This document shows, piece by piece, positions 13,303-24,785 of a stretch of DNA of 64,000 bases; position 1 is the stretch's first letter, and each line of letters opens with the position of its first letter. A program made the translations under genes and the position numbers. The notes under the pieces were generated by a model. It had not been told where the DNA came from. It made no database searches and saw only the letters and a program-made list of their open reading frames with translations. Source of the stretch: Gigaspora rosea (taxonomy: Eukaryota; Glomeromycota; Glomeromycetes; Diversisporales; Gigasporaceae); the NCBI GenBank assembly GCA_003550325.1, contig QKWP01000647.1:82890-146889 (forward strand), in the 5' to 3' direction.

Positions 13303-13884
13303 TTAAGGGTAGAGTGAATGTAGATTATTTATTATATGATTTTAGTGGCACAATGAGATTTATATAGAAAATCAAAATGTGTTACAAATAAAACTTTTTA
13401 CGGTTGTTATTAATTTAGCCAAAAATTTTATAATACGTAGTACAAAATACTCTTTTATAATAGTTAAATTTTAATAAATATAGTATTTGAAAAAATTATA
13501 CAGTCGCCTCTCTTTAATCCGAACCTCTCTAAACCAAACACTATTAAACTCTCTCTAAACCGAACAAAATCTCCTAGAACATTTGTAAATTTTATTATAA
13601 AGTTCGGATAAGCCATATATAATTTTTTGAAAACCGAACTTTTCCAAATTTTTACATAGTAAAAAAAAGCAGTCCCAGCAGTTCGGATTAAAGAGAGTTA
13701 ACTGTACTTCTATATGTCGTAAAGTTTTCCTAAATGGGCTCAAATTTTTCTTGGGTACACAAAAATGATTAATTCGGATTGGTTGAATCTATGTTGTTTA
13801 CTATTGTGATTGGTCGATCACCTGATTTCATATGATTACAACGTGATCACTATTAAAAATGATCTACGTTTACCCTACCCTTAA
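13303..13884. mobile_element. Inverted-repeat element with TTAAGGGTAG ends
   Basis: The left end (TTAAGGGTAGAGTGAATGTA) and right end (GTTTACCCTACCCTTAA) are inverted repeats. The outermost bases are TTAA on both sides, as in piggyBac-type insertions. That assignment is a guess because no transposase is present. A pogo-like MITE is nested at 13501-13704. Confidence 0.6.
13501..13704. mobile_element. pogo/Tigger-like MITE, 204 bp, copy 1
   Basis: Ends are CAGTCGCCTCTCTTTAATCC and (reversed) CAGTTAACTCTCTTTAATCC, each flanked by TA. The interior matches the element at 23847-24050 along its whole length. TA targets and CAGT termini fit Tc1/mariner-pogo MITEs. Confidence 0.85.
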
Positions 13885-13981
13885 TATAAAACCTTTTTTT
13901 GATTAGGTAACCTACTTTGGGCTCTTAAGCAAAATTGTTTGGCATGTAATTTTATTTAATACAAAATCAAAATGCACTTTT

Positions 13982-14842
13982 TTAAGGGTAGGCTTTCTCG
14001 GATTGGTTACACAATATAAAATGTAGTACATCCGTCATATGCATAATATAGATCATTTTGTATATATAATTTTTGACGCCAAATATCATAAATTTCAAAC
14101 CAAAGATTTAATAAAAAAGAAACCCGTTAACTTGAGGAATAGGCAACTTTAATACGGAATGGGCAAAGTATTACTTAGAGTTAAAACTGAAGTATAAATT
14201 TCTACAAGTCATATAGCACAATCACGGTTGGTCTTAAATGTAGATATTAAATAAACATCAAAATTTAAAGTAATTATATATAAAAACTAAAAAAAAATCG
14301 ATATTTCTAAGAAACTAATATTAAATAATTAAATTTTTACCTTTATTACATTATAATTTTAACTATCACTATTGCCAAATATCATAGAAATTTTTAATCC
14401 AACGATTTAATAAACAAACCCCGTTAACATCAGGAATGGGCAACTTTAATACAGAATGGCAAGTATTACTTAGAGTTAAACTGAAGTAAGGGCAGTGTCA
14501 TTAATCACCTGATTATTTTTTTATCAGAGACCTACCCCCCCTCTTCCTCAATATATAAATAGTCAGGTTCTTATATATAATTTCAACTTTTTTTACCTCC
14601 CCCCCCCCTAAAAAATCACCTGATTTTTGTTACTCCCCTAAGTTTAATAACTAGTAGTTTCAAACTAAAAAAAACTTAATAAAACAAATAAAACAAACTA
14701 ACCGAACAACAAAAATTCTTAAGTCTTCATATGGCACTAGTTACTACGAGTTTAACGAACAAAAAGTAGATTATCTGCATTTAAAAAGATCGATATGTAT
14801 AATATATATGTGTAACATCACATGCAGAAAGCCTACCCTTAA
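13982..14842. mobile_element. Second TTAAGGGTAG inverted-repeat element, 861 bp
   Basis: Perfect terminal repeat TTAAGGGTAGGCTTTC at the left, with its reverse complement at the right end. TTAA is at both outer ends. Inside, a direct repeat of about 130 bp (14069-14200 and 14357-14490) shares GCCAAATATCATA and GGCAACTTTAATAC. No coding capacity. The first 10 bases of the terminus are shared with the element at 13303. Confidence 0.75.
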
Positions 14843-14984
14843 ACCTTTTACTAAGTAAAAAATAGGATAAAGTTAGAAAAAAATTTTTTTAAAAAAAATT
14901 TTGAAAATTTCTTAATTTACACTAGGTGTATATATATACTTACTACTGATAATTTATTAATTTACAAATTTGTATTAAAAAAAA

Positions 14985-15190
14985 TTTAAATAGTGCACCA
15001 ATACACACAATATACTAGTGCACTTAGTGCATTTCTATAAATTTAGTATTTCTAGTAGTTCTAATAGTATAATAAAAGCTAAAGATAAAATTAAAATTAG
15101 AAATAAAATTAGAGTTAAATTTAAAATTAAATTTAAAGTAAAATTGCAAGAGGCACATTTTTGTTTAGTAATACAACAAGAATTACTCTA
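14985..15190. repeat. Partial copy of the GTGCAC-ended repeat
   Basis: AGTGCACC, then GTGCACTTAGTGCA, then TCTATAAATTTAGTAT, and later AAAATTGCAAGAGGCACATT, match the reverse complement of 29499-29766. The telomere-like centre of that copy is here replaced by AT-rich variants (AAAATTAGAAATAAAATTAG). Confidence 0.6.
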
Positions 15191-15198
15191 GTAAAAGA

Positions 15199-16860
15199 GC
15201 TTTCAGAAATCAGCTAATTTTTGTTTACTATGTTTACTATAAGTTTACCCTTATTTATCCATACCTGATACTCCAATTAGCCAATTAGATTTTATGATTA
15301 TTAAAAAGTTAATTCATGATCCATATACTAAACAGTGAAAATTTATAGTAATATATGGAGAAAATCAATTATTGTTTATCAAATTTCTGGAAGCTGGTAC
15401 TGTCAAAGCAATAACGAATTTTTTTACTAAGCTAACTTTTCCTTCTTTACTAAACAAAAAGTTGTAAAGCACATTCTTGCAATTCTAATGGTGGTAAAAT
15501 CATTAAAATTGGCCCAGTAGATCACAAAATATTGCTAAAACACATTTTGCAACCATATAGAGTTTCTATATAAACAATAATATTGTTTATATAGAAACTC
15601 TATATGGTCACAAAATGTGTTTTAACTAGTGAATTGACTCAACAAAAAAATTGTTGATCGATAATTGATTAAAAAAAGTTTTCAATGATTGATCAAAAAT
15701 CAATTATGTATATTTAATCGAGTATAATACTAGTATAATCGATCAAGCATAAAATTTATAAGCTCGAGCATATATAATTGATCAATCATTGGGTCAATCA
15801 TTAATCGATTATCAAATTAAAAATTAGATAACTATGTAACGTAGGGTGCTCTTAAGCACCTAAATTACAGTCACTTTATAGGCATCTTATTTTACAAAAA
15901 ATTAGACTTTCTTGCTTTGCGTACTCAATAACCATTATGTAAGTGTTCACAACAAACATTAGGGGCTGTGGGAATTCTAATACTTCTGATTTTCTTAGTT
16001 ACCGTTAATAGATCTGTGTTCAATATTTAATTAGCGGAATAGAATTAGGAAAACCAAGTGAGCTTGCTGCTGCAATGATTAATCAATGTTTAATCATTTC
16101 ATCATCGATTACTAAAATCACACCATATCAACACCTGATCCAGATTTGGACCTTACGACCTTCTAATACTGATATAAAACACTCATATCACATTTTTTGT
16201 CTTTTATATTACCTTTTGCTAACCCAATCCTTCATTTTTTTCGAAACTATATAACAATTATTTAACAATTAATATATTAGTGGATTTTAGCATACAGACA
16301 AAATTTTGTATATAGATAGTTTATATCATATGCGTACTATACATATTTCATATGCTATATACACTATACAACTATATGTGCTGTACGTACTGTACGTACT
16401 GTGTGCTAAAAAAATTCAGACATCATATAAATAGCATATCACTAATTATAACCCATTAAAACAAAAAAACTGTTTAGATCCTATAATAGGTTCTAAACTG
16501 ACATTTTTCTATATATTAAAATTTTTTGATTGATCAAATATATACTTATTTGATCGATTAGTATTATTGATCATTGATTGATCTATTGTTGCTCGAGCCC
16601 ATTAATTGGTGCTCGATCATTAATCTAAGTTAATCAATAATCGATTATCATATAATCGAGTCAATTCACTAGTTTTAACGATATCTTGTGATCTACTAGG
16701 CCAATTTTAATAATTTTATCACTATTAGAATTGCAAAAATGTGTTCTACAACTTTTGTTTAGTAAAAAAGAAAGGTTAGTTTAGTAAAAAATTCATTATT
16801 GCTCAGACAGTGCCAGATTCTAGAAATTTGATAAACAATAATTGATTTTTTCTAATTTTA
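15199..16860. mobile_element. Foldback element with long inverted arms
   Basis: Arms of about 190 bp (15355-15540 and 16670-16855) are inverted copies. The left arm carries CAATTATTGTTTATCAAATT and the right arm its complement. Between them lie degenerate TCGATTAATC-rich stretches that are themselves inverted (15640-15830 and 16520-16670). The left terminus at 15199 (CTTTCAGAAATCAGCTAATT) belongs to the family of 8566-9440. No ORF. Confidence 0.7.
15537..15624. repeat. Near-perfect 88-bp palindrome
   Basis: Arms meet at 15580. AGTTTCTATATAAACAATA is followed by its exact complement, and the match extends out to AAAACACATTTTG / CAAAATGTGTTTT with two mismatched pairs. It lies inside the foldback element next to its left arm. 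Confidence 0.9.
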
Positions 16861-17170
16861 CTATATATGGTAATATATATAGCTAGTGATATAAATCAAA
16901 AATCGATTAATCGATTAGTTGATCAAGTTGGCAACTAACCAATTAAATATTACAACCACAATTTTAATCAATTAACCAACTAATTGATTAAGTAAATTGA
17001 TATTTCTACACCCTTTTTTGATAATGCCACACCCATGTAGATCGTTTTAGTTTTTTTTAATTTTTTTTGAACTTTGATTGAAGATATCTTGACACTCATC
17101 TGACCAAATTTGACCAACTTTTTTTTGTTTTAATTGTAAAAAGCAGTAGAATTAAAATAAAAAAAAGTTG

Positions 17171-18237
17171 GAGTGTGGTGACATAGTGTAGTTGGATAGT
17201 TGTCACCCCCCAAGTAGTTGTAGCAAAGGTGCAAAGTTTGAATCCCACTGGAGACAATTTCGAAGAATTTATCTGTGTTACGGTAACCCGGATTCTTAGC
17301 TCAGATTTACAAATCTGTTTCCTAGGTTATACCAACTCGTATTGGGAGCTTTGGCACTGTGTTATACAAAGAACTGGGGCGTGCAGATCCTGGGGAGCGC
17401 AGGTACTGTGTTACGTACAGAACCATGGGACAAAGAAAAACTATACTTGGCAAGTCCCGAGTAGAGAGATAACTGGACTTTCGACAGTACCTAATAGGAA
17501 TCGGACAGGAACTGACCGGTAGTGGACTGACCGGAAGCGGACTTACAACAAAAGGGCTTATGGCGGGCCCTACCAACCGGACCGCCAGGGGTTGCACCGG
17601 AGGAAAAGGACATGTATTTCAGAATCATGTACCAGGGGGAGAGAGCTTCTGGGTTCGCCAGGGCAGACCAACTCTTCCGGGTCCTCGAATTGGAAGTAGG
17701 AAGGCAACTGAGGGAAAGAAAGCTTCCGGGGGAAAGAAACTGAAAGAGGAATAGGCGGTACTAGGGTCAGGTGAACTCTACAAGGGCAGAAGTAGGTAGT
17801 GATAGCGGTTAGGTAACCACCCCTAATTGCAAGTGTTGGTTTCGGCAAATGCGTACGCTACCGAAGTGTAGGTGATACCTGTGTGGGACAGGGACCTCTC
17901 TACCAAGTTTCCCACTGGGATAAACTAGTCCTAAGGGGGACTGGTTAGCATCCAGAACAGTGTTCTGATGATACAAGATGGGCTGACAGGAGGCAAGGAT
18001 CAGAGGGCTTAAATAGGCAATGCCAGTATGTGGTTGCAGGTATGACAGCTAGTGTAGAACCTTCGGGTGGCTACTTAAATAGCCAACCAAAAGTTGCAGG
18101 TGAGGCTAGTTGTACTCTTGTCAATGTACAAATATCAGATGTCCCTCCATGTAGGGCGTCTAGGATCTGATTATCTTGAATAAAAAAAGCTCTCCCCCAA
18201 AGTGGGCACTTTGACTTGGAAAAAAAAAATAAATAAA
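17171..18237 (+). mobile_element. SINE-like retroposon, copy b (full length, about 1.07 kb)
   Basis: Flanked by a perfect 18-bp target duplication (17153-17170 and 18238-18255, TAAAATAAAAAAAAGTTG). The head carries a perfect A-box match TAGTGTAGTTGG (17186-17197), then CACCCCCCAAGTAG and a B-box-like GTTTGAATCCC (17237-17247), so it looks tRNA-derived. The body is near-balanced in GC, unlike its flanks, and ends in an A-rich tail. The short ORFs inside are not conserved between copies. Confidence 0.85.
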
Positions 18238-18451
18238 TAAAATAAAAAAAAGTTGATTGAATTTGATTAGAAGGGTGTCAAGATATCATCGATCAAAGTT
18301 TTAAAATTCTAAAACGTCTATCAAATAAGCTGTAGCAAAAAATTGTTTACAATCTTTGATCGAAGATATCCTAATACCCACCTAACCAAATTCGATCAAC
18401 TTTTTTTTGTTTTAATTGTAAAAAGCAATAGAATTAAAATAAAAAAAGGCA

Positions 18452-19455
18452 AGGGTGTGGCGACATAGTGTAGTTGGATTGTTGTCACCCCCCAAGTAGT
18501 TGTAACAAAAGGTACAGAGTTCAAATCCCACCGGAAACGATTTTTGAAAAATTTATCTGCGTTACAGTAATCTGGACTCTGAGCTCGGATGTACAAATCT
18601 GTTCCCCGAGTTACATCAACTCGTATTGTGAACTCTGGTGCTGTATTACGCACAGAATCAGGGCGCATAGATCCTGGAGAGTGCAGACGCTGTGTTATGC
18701 ACAGAACTGTAGGACAAAAGAAAACCATACTGGGAAGACCCGAGCAAAGAAGTAGCCGACTTCTGATGGTACTTAAACAGAAATCGGATGCGAACGGACC
18801 GAAAGCGGACTGACTGAGAAGTGGACTGACCGGAAGCAAACTTACGACAAAAGGGCCTATGGCGGGGCTCTACCAATCAGACCGCCGGAGTTGCACCGGA
18901 GGAAAAGAACATGTGTTACAGAAGCATGTACCAAGGAGAAGAAGACCATTAGGTTCGCTAATAGCAGACCACTCCTTCCGGGTCCTTGGATTGGGAGTAG
19001 AAATGTAATCGGGAGAAAGAAAGCGAGGTATGGGTAAGGAAAGCAACTGGAAAGTAACCAGAAGAGGAACGGGAGAAGTACCGGGGTTGGTGAACTTTGT
19101 GAGGGCATGTATCGTGCTATAAATACTAGTAAGAAGGTAGTGGCTTGAGATATGGGCCAGGTTGCGGCAGCATTTAAAAAATGGCTTGAGATACGAACCT
19201 GGCAGCGGTAGCACTACAGGTACTATTAGTGGACAAGTAGGGTGCAAAAACCAGGTTGAGTATATGAATGGGACATATAGGATACTCTGGTAGGTTTAGG
19301 TCATAGATAAAATAGTCTAAGTTTCGGTACTTGGTAGTTGTAGTTATCCAATGCAATATATCTTGGCTGTTGTAATAATAACTATGCTTAATAAAAAGAC
19401 CAAGGCATGACCTCACCTTGTATCTGAAAAATAATAATAAAAAAAAAAAAAAAAG
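18452..19455 (+). mobile_element. SINE-like retroposon, copy c
   Basis: Same head as copy b (TAGTGTAGTTGGATTGTTGT), with a better B box (GTTCAAATCCC) and the same body words. The A-rich tail ends at 19455. An AAAAAAGGC repeat on both sides suggests a short target duplication. It entered the same A-rich spot of the surrounding satellite unit as copy b. The last 300 bp or so differ from copies b and d. Confidence 0.8.
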
Positions 19456-20138
19456 GCTGGTCGAATTTGTTTAGGATATCTTCGATCAAAGTTTGTAAAA
19501 TTCTAAAACATTCATCAAATAAAAGCTGCGGCAAAAAATTGTTTACAATCTTTGATCAAAGATATCTTGACACCCAACTGATCAAATTTGATCAACTTTT
19601 TTTTATTTTAATTGTAGAAAGCAGTAGAATTAAAATAAAAAAGTTGATCGAATTTGATTAGAAGAGTGTCAAGATATCATCGATCAAATTTGTAAAATTC
19701 TAAAACGTCTATCAAATAAGCTGTAGCAAAAAATTGTTTACAATCTTTGATCGAAGATATCTTGACAACCAACTGACCAAATTCGATCAACTTTTTTTTA
19801 TTTTACTTCTACTACTAACTACAATTAAAACAAAAAAAAGTTAATTGAATTTTGTCAAGTGGGTGTCAAGATATTTTCGATCAAGCCGCAGCTTATATTT
19901 AATAGATGTTTTAGAATTTTGCAAACTTTGATCGAAGATATCTTGACATCCTTCTAATTAAATTCGATAATATTTTTTATTTTAATTCTACTGCTTTCTA
20001 CAATTAAAACAAAAAAAAGTTGATCGAATTTGGCCAGGAGGGTGTTAACATATCTTCAATAAAATTTAAAAAAATTAGAAAAAACCAAAACGATCTACAT
20101 GGGTGTGGCATTATCAAAAAAGGATGTGAAAATATCAA

Positions 20139-20470
20139 TTCTCTTGATTAATTGATTAATTTAATCGATTAATAATTAACCAATTAATCGATTATTTGAT
20201 TAGTTGGTTAATAGATTAGTTTTCTATATACCAATATATGCTATTCTAAATAAAGAGAATAAAGATCGTACATATAGTACATATCAAATATTTAACTAAT
20301 CAATTAGTCGATTAATCAACTAATTGACCAATCAATTAACTGATTAATTGATTAATCAATTAACTGATTTAGTCGATTAATCGATTAACTGATTAATCGG
20401 TTAATCGATTAGTTGATTAGTTAAACATAATCAGCTATTAATCGATTTTCTAAAAATTTTTAACTAACTA
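20139..20470. repeat. Degenerate TTAATCGATTAA array
   Basis: Tightly packed variants of ATTAATCGATTA and TTGATTAGTTG, self-complementary throughout. Similar sequence flanks the left side of the large element (16890-16996), so the element sits between two such tracts. Confidence 0.65.
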
Positions 20471-20559
20471 ATCAACTATGATTTTTCCCAATTCGTAACA
20501 CTATACAGCCTCTGTTTGGTATACGAATCATGAATTAAATATATAATATTTAATAGTAA

Positions 20560-21355
20560 ATTACTTTTGATCTACTAAACCAAATTTGATAATTCAACTA
20601 CCAAAATGATCCTCTCAATAAAAGGATTCTAGCAAGCCCAAAATTGTTAAAATCCAATCACAGGATCCTGTGATCAGAATAAATTTGTGTTACTATAAAA
20701 GTTCTATAATTTATTAAATAATTATAACCCATTTATAGTAACACAAATTTATTTTGATCTTAGGATTTTGTGATTGGATTTTAACAATTTTGGACTTACT
20801 AGAATCCTTTCATTGAGAGGATCATTTTGGTAGTAAAATTACCAAAATTGGCCTAGTAAAGATCAAAAGTTATTAACAATTAAAAATTAATTTTTAATTA
20901 TTAATAACTTCTGATCTACTAGGCCAATTTTAATAATTTTACTACCAAAATGATTCTCTCAATAAGAGAATTCTAGCAAGCTCAAAATTGTTAAAATCTA
21001 ATTACAGAGTCCTAAGATCAAAATAAATTTGTTACTATATAGGTTATAATTATTTAATAAATTATAGAACTTTTATAGTAATACAAATTTATTTTGATCA
21101 CAGGATCGTGATTGGATTTTAACAATTTTGGACTCACTAGAATCCTTTTATTGAGAGGATCATTTGGTAGTTGAATCATCAAATTTGGTCTAGTGGATCA
21201 AAAGTTATAATTATTAAATATTATTAATATAACTATAATTTTGGTCAAAAATAATTTTGCAACTTTGACCAGAATTATAAATTTTGACCAGAATTACACC
21301 TGATACTTCAGCTAACCCACCTATCCACCCAGAAATTAGCTGATTTCTGGAAACT
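20560..21355. mobile_element. Foldback element of the CTCAGTGAG-unit family
   Basis: Four copies of the 110-bp unit alternate in orientation (20560-20670 plus, 20750-20870 minus, 20900-21020 plus, 21080-21200 minus). Each has ACTTTTGATCTACTA, ACCAAAATGAT and AGCAAGCCCAAAATTG or its complement. The right end (AAATTAGCTGATTTCTGG) matches the family terminus. A matching left terminus was not found. Confidence 0.7.
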
Positions 21356-22110
21356 CCCTAATGAACATACTAGTTCTATTTTTTTACTATTTTTTTTTGT
21401 TTTTTATTTTACTAACACTTTTCTTATCATCGGCAAATTTTATATATAAATATATATCAATTACTAACCAAGTGGATATATATCGATTATAAACACCCTT
21501 GCCGATTTCTATCAATAGTGATTATAATTGATATATATCTATAATAGTTAATAATCAATAAATAACCAATATATCAATAGTGATTATAATTAATACATAT
21601 CCATAATAGTTTAATAATCAATATATAATCAATATACAAAACCAATGCATCTGCACTATGATATATCTGCCCGATTATACAATAATTATATTATTAAAAT
21701 TAAAACTTAATTATAATGATGCAAGTATTTTTTATTTAAAAAAAATAAAATAAAATAAAATAAAAAAATTAAAAAAAATTATCATGCCATATCATAAACT
21801 AATTATCGAACTATGCCCACTAATTATCATATTATATTCCAAAGCATGACCCAAAGTATCATGCTACTACTACATCCCTATTAACTATCATTCTATGTCC
21901 TATACTAATTATTGCGCTACACCTATACTAACTATTGTGTTATATTTGTCGCAATACATTCGTTTAATTATCGCAATATATTCGTTCTAACAATCCTAAT
22001 ATGTTCTTTCTATTTATTGTAATATCTCTATTGAACAAACAAACTTACCAGAAATATCGAAAAAATATTACTAGAAACACTAAAGAAACATTCTCAAAAC
22101 TAAACCTAAA
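21356..22110. other. AT-rich spacer, no gene
   Basis: Contains degenerate repeats such as AATAGTTAATAATCAAT (21480-21640) and a run of TATCATGCTACTAC-like sequence (21780-21990). No coding frame. Confidence 0.4.
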
Positions 22111-22940
22111 GATAATTACCAGGAAGAAGCGTTAGTAACAAAAAGCAAAGAAAAAAAACCCTCTAAGCCAAACCCTTTAAAAAAAAAATAGAACTTACTT
22201 AACAATTACTAAAAAATGGTTAGAAAATCCATGGAAAGCAAAAAACTTACTAACAATAACAGCTCCAGAGACAGCTCTTATGATATACCAAAAAAATGTT
22301 TCTAAAACCAATTAAAAGGCCAAAAGCAACAATTACAGGCCCAACAATATGTTCAAAAAAAATAAGAAAAATTTAAAAGTTAAACCAAGTCGCTACTGGT
22401 CAAAAAAAGCCAGCTAGTCCTCCGAAGCCACAAATATCTGATAAAGTCCTAAAGATTATGCAGCAGATAATGTCACAAATGGAAATTGAAAATTTAAAAG
22501 AAAGAAAAAACAAGTCCAAGCCGAACAGCATGCTAAAAAAGAAGAACAAGAAAGTTTGGAAAAATTATTAAAAACCAAAAAAGAATTAGACTAGTCAGCC
22601 GAAGGTGGGGGAGAAGCAGAAGACAAAAGAGATAAAATAAAAGAAGCTGAAGTAGAAGATATCACCAAAGAATTAGAAAAAGCCAAAAAAAAAGAAAGTA
22701 AGAATTACTAGGAAGAAGCATTAGTACCATAAAGAAAAAAAAAACCAGCCAAAACATCTTAAAAAAAATAAAACCTACTTAACGAAGAACCCACCAAGAA
22801 CAACAAGCTTTCTGAACCTATTGAAATATTTCACGGAAAAGCAAAGCACTTATTAAATCTCAAAAAAATAGCAAAACTGAATGTAATTTCACAGGACTCC
22901 AACGACGGCTTCAGCAATGCAGTTCTAATGAACCTTTAAT
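22111..22940 (+). pseudogene. Decayed lysine/glutamate-rich coding-like stretch
   Basis: One plus frame reads QVQAEQHAKKEEQESLEKL, then KTKKELD, a stop, SAEGGGEAEDKRDKIKEA, then EVEDITKELEKAKKKES, resembling a charged coiled coil. Stops and frameshifts are common. A second copy of its front part is visible as a direct repeat (GGAAGAAGCGTTAGTA at about 22120, GGAAGAAGCATTAGTA at about 22709). Nothing identifies the family. It may be the remnant of a gag-like or host coiled-coil gene. Confidence 0.35.
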
Positions 22941-23099
22941 GATAATAAAAAAAAATTTAATATTATTATTAATAATAAAAAAAAAATTTATATAATCGCC
23001 AATCTGAAAAATGATTGGGAGATCATATAGGAAAAAAATAAAAAAAAATAAAAGAGGTGAGGGTATTGTGGACAGGGTGGATATAGTGGACAAAGTGGG

Positions 23100-23400
23100 T
23101 ATCTTACGATTTAGTGATTAGAATTGGATGATTTTTATACCATTCAAATCATCTCAGAGAGATGAATCGAATGGTATAAAAATCATCCAATTCTGATTAC
23201 TAGATCACAAGATATCATTATTTATGCAAAATATAAGTTTTTGTATATATTTAAAAATTTGCAAATTTTTATATAATATACCTTTAACAATCTTGGGATT
23301 CTGAAATTGGATTTTAACAATTTTGTGCTTGTTAGAATCGTCTCACTGAGACAGTCATTTTGGTGATAAAATTATCCAAAATGGACCAGTATATCAAAAT
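23100..23400. repeat. Short palindrome plus one CTCAGTGAG-family unit
   Basis: 23112-23203 is a hairpin (GATGATTTTTATACCATTC against GAATGGTATAAAAATCATC). At 23288-23400 a single minus-oriented unit of the foldback family is present (GCTTGTTAGAATCGTCTCAC, then GAGACAGTCATTTTGG). No coding. Confidence 0.65.
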
Positions 23401-23846
23401 TTATTACTGTGTCCATAATATCTCCCTTTCTTCTAACATTTAGTTTTTATATTCTATTTTGTGTACTAATTATTTATATCTAAAACAATATATGATATAA
23501 AGATTTTTTTGTAGTAATTTATTCTTTATTAAGCATAGTTCAAATAATAAAAATTGTATAAAAATCTATTTGATTTTTAAAAAGTTTTATTAGTAGAAAC
23601 TTTAATATGTCCATAATACCTCTATCTCCCTTATATAGTAAAATCGAAAATAAAAAAAACCAGATCTGGTAGATCTATTAGATATGCAAAGATTATTAAT
23701 TGCGCAGATTTATAAATAAAAATCTGCAAAGATCTCAAATTAAAAATTACGCGATTTTTCCCGATATAGTATTATTACGATTATAATCGATTTATACTTA
23801 TATAATGATTTATATCGAAAAATAATATATATCAATTATAAATATA

Positions 23847-24050
23847 CAGTTGTCTCTTTCTAATCTGAACTTTTCTAAACTGAACACTATTAAACTTTCT
23901 TTAAACCGAACAAAATCTCCTAGAACATTTGTAAATTTTATTATAAAGTTTGGCTAAGCCAAATATAATTTTTTGAAAACTGAACTTTTCCAAATTTTTA
24001 CATAGTAAAAAAAAGCAGTCCCGGCAGTTCAGATTAGAAAGAGTTGACTG
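23847..24050. mobile_element. pogo/Tigger-like MITE, 204 bp, copy 2
   Basis: The same element as 13501-13704, same orientation and same length. Ends are CAGTTGTCTCTTTCTAATC and (reversed) CAGTCAACTCTTTCTAATC, flanked by TA on both sides. Most differences from copy 1 are transitions. Confidence 0.87.
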
Positions 24051-24299
24051 TATATCAATTTTTAATTAGTTAATCGATATATATCATTATTTTTTAATCG
24101 ATATAAAATGATTAACTGTTATATATTGATCAATATCTGTTTAAAAAATTTCCTGATGAATTCCAAATCTATTCTTTATATTTTTAAAAGAATTCTAAAT
24201 ATATAGTACAAAAGTTATACTTTATACATTTTAGCAAAAATCTAAAAAACAAAAAAAATAGTTTTTTACAATTATTTTAGCATTTATAGTTCAATTTGA

Positions 24300-24715
24300 A
24301 CAAACTTTTTTTAAATAAAAGCTTTAGTGTTTCTATAAACCTAAACTAAACTAAACTTAGGTCAAGTTCAGGTTCAGAATATTGAACCTGAACCTAAACT
24401 TGAATATTTTTTAAAACATGTTTAAATTCAGTTCAGTATTAAACTTTTAGAACTAATTTAGATTTAGTGCAGGTTTAGTTTATAAGTTCATAAACATGTT
24501 TAGGTGCAGTCTATTATTCATATAAACTACACGTAGTACTCTAGATTTAGAACTGGGTTTGGTCTAGTTCAGATTCAGACTAGACTCAAACTCTAAATTT
24601 TATTATTAGTTATTTTAAACTTTATACTAAACTCAAACTCAATTATAAGTTTGTCTGAGCTGGTTCAAAAGTTTACAAGCTAGTTTGAATTTAAATATAT
24701 ATATATGTATTTTTG
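24300..24715. repeat. Low-complexity TTCAGGTTCAG / CTGAACCTGA tract
   Basis: Variants of AGGTTCAG and their complements alternate (for example TTCAGGTTCAGAATATTGAA, then CCTGAACCTAAAC), giving a self-complementary region. No gene. Confidence 0.5.
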
Positions 24716-24785
24716 GACTGAACAAGTTTACTTAGAGTAAAAAAAATAAATTGATCAGTAAAATTTAAAAAATTATAGTATTTTG

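Larger units (their letters stand above)
16997..20138. mobile_element. 3.1-kb inverted-repeat element made of palindromic satellite units
   Basis: Terminal inverted repeats of about 65 bp (TTGATATTTCTACACCC at the left, the complement ending at 20138) share GATAATGCCACACCCATGTA. Between them, units of about 200 bp recur: GATCGAAGATATCTTGACAC, an A/T palindrome, GATCGAATTTG, GTGTCAAGATATC, then CTAAAACGTCTATCAAATAA. At least six full or half units are visible (17063-17170, 18252-18450, 19456-19640, 19640-19830, 19830-19960, 19960-20070). Two SINE-like copies split the array. There is no transposase. Confidence 0.75.

Noticed and set aside
17229-17848. Protein-coding genes in the GC-rich ORFs at 17.2-19.2 and 25.2-25.7 kb
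   Set aside because: They overlap on both strands inside SINE-like copies, are not conserved between copies, and result from fewer stop codons in GC-richer sequence.
20139-20470. A CRISPR-like array in the TTAATCGATTAA tract
   Set aside because: There is no regular repeat-spacer spacing, the repeats are degenerate and self-complementary, and the setting is eukaryotic.
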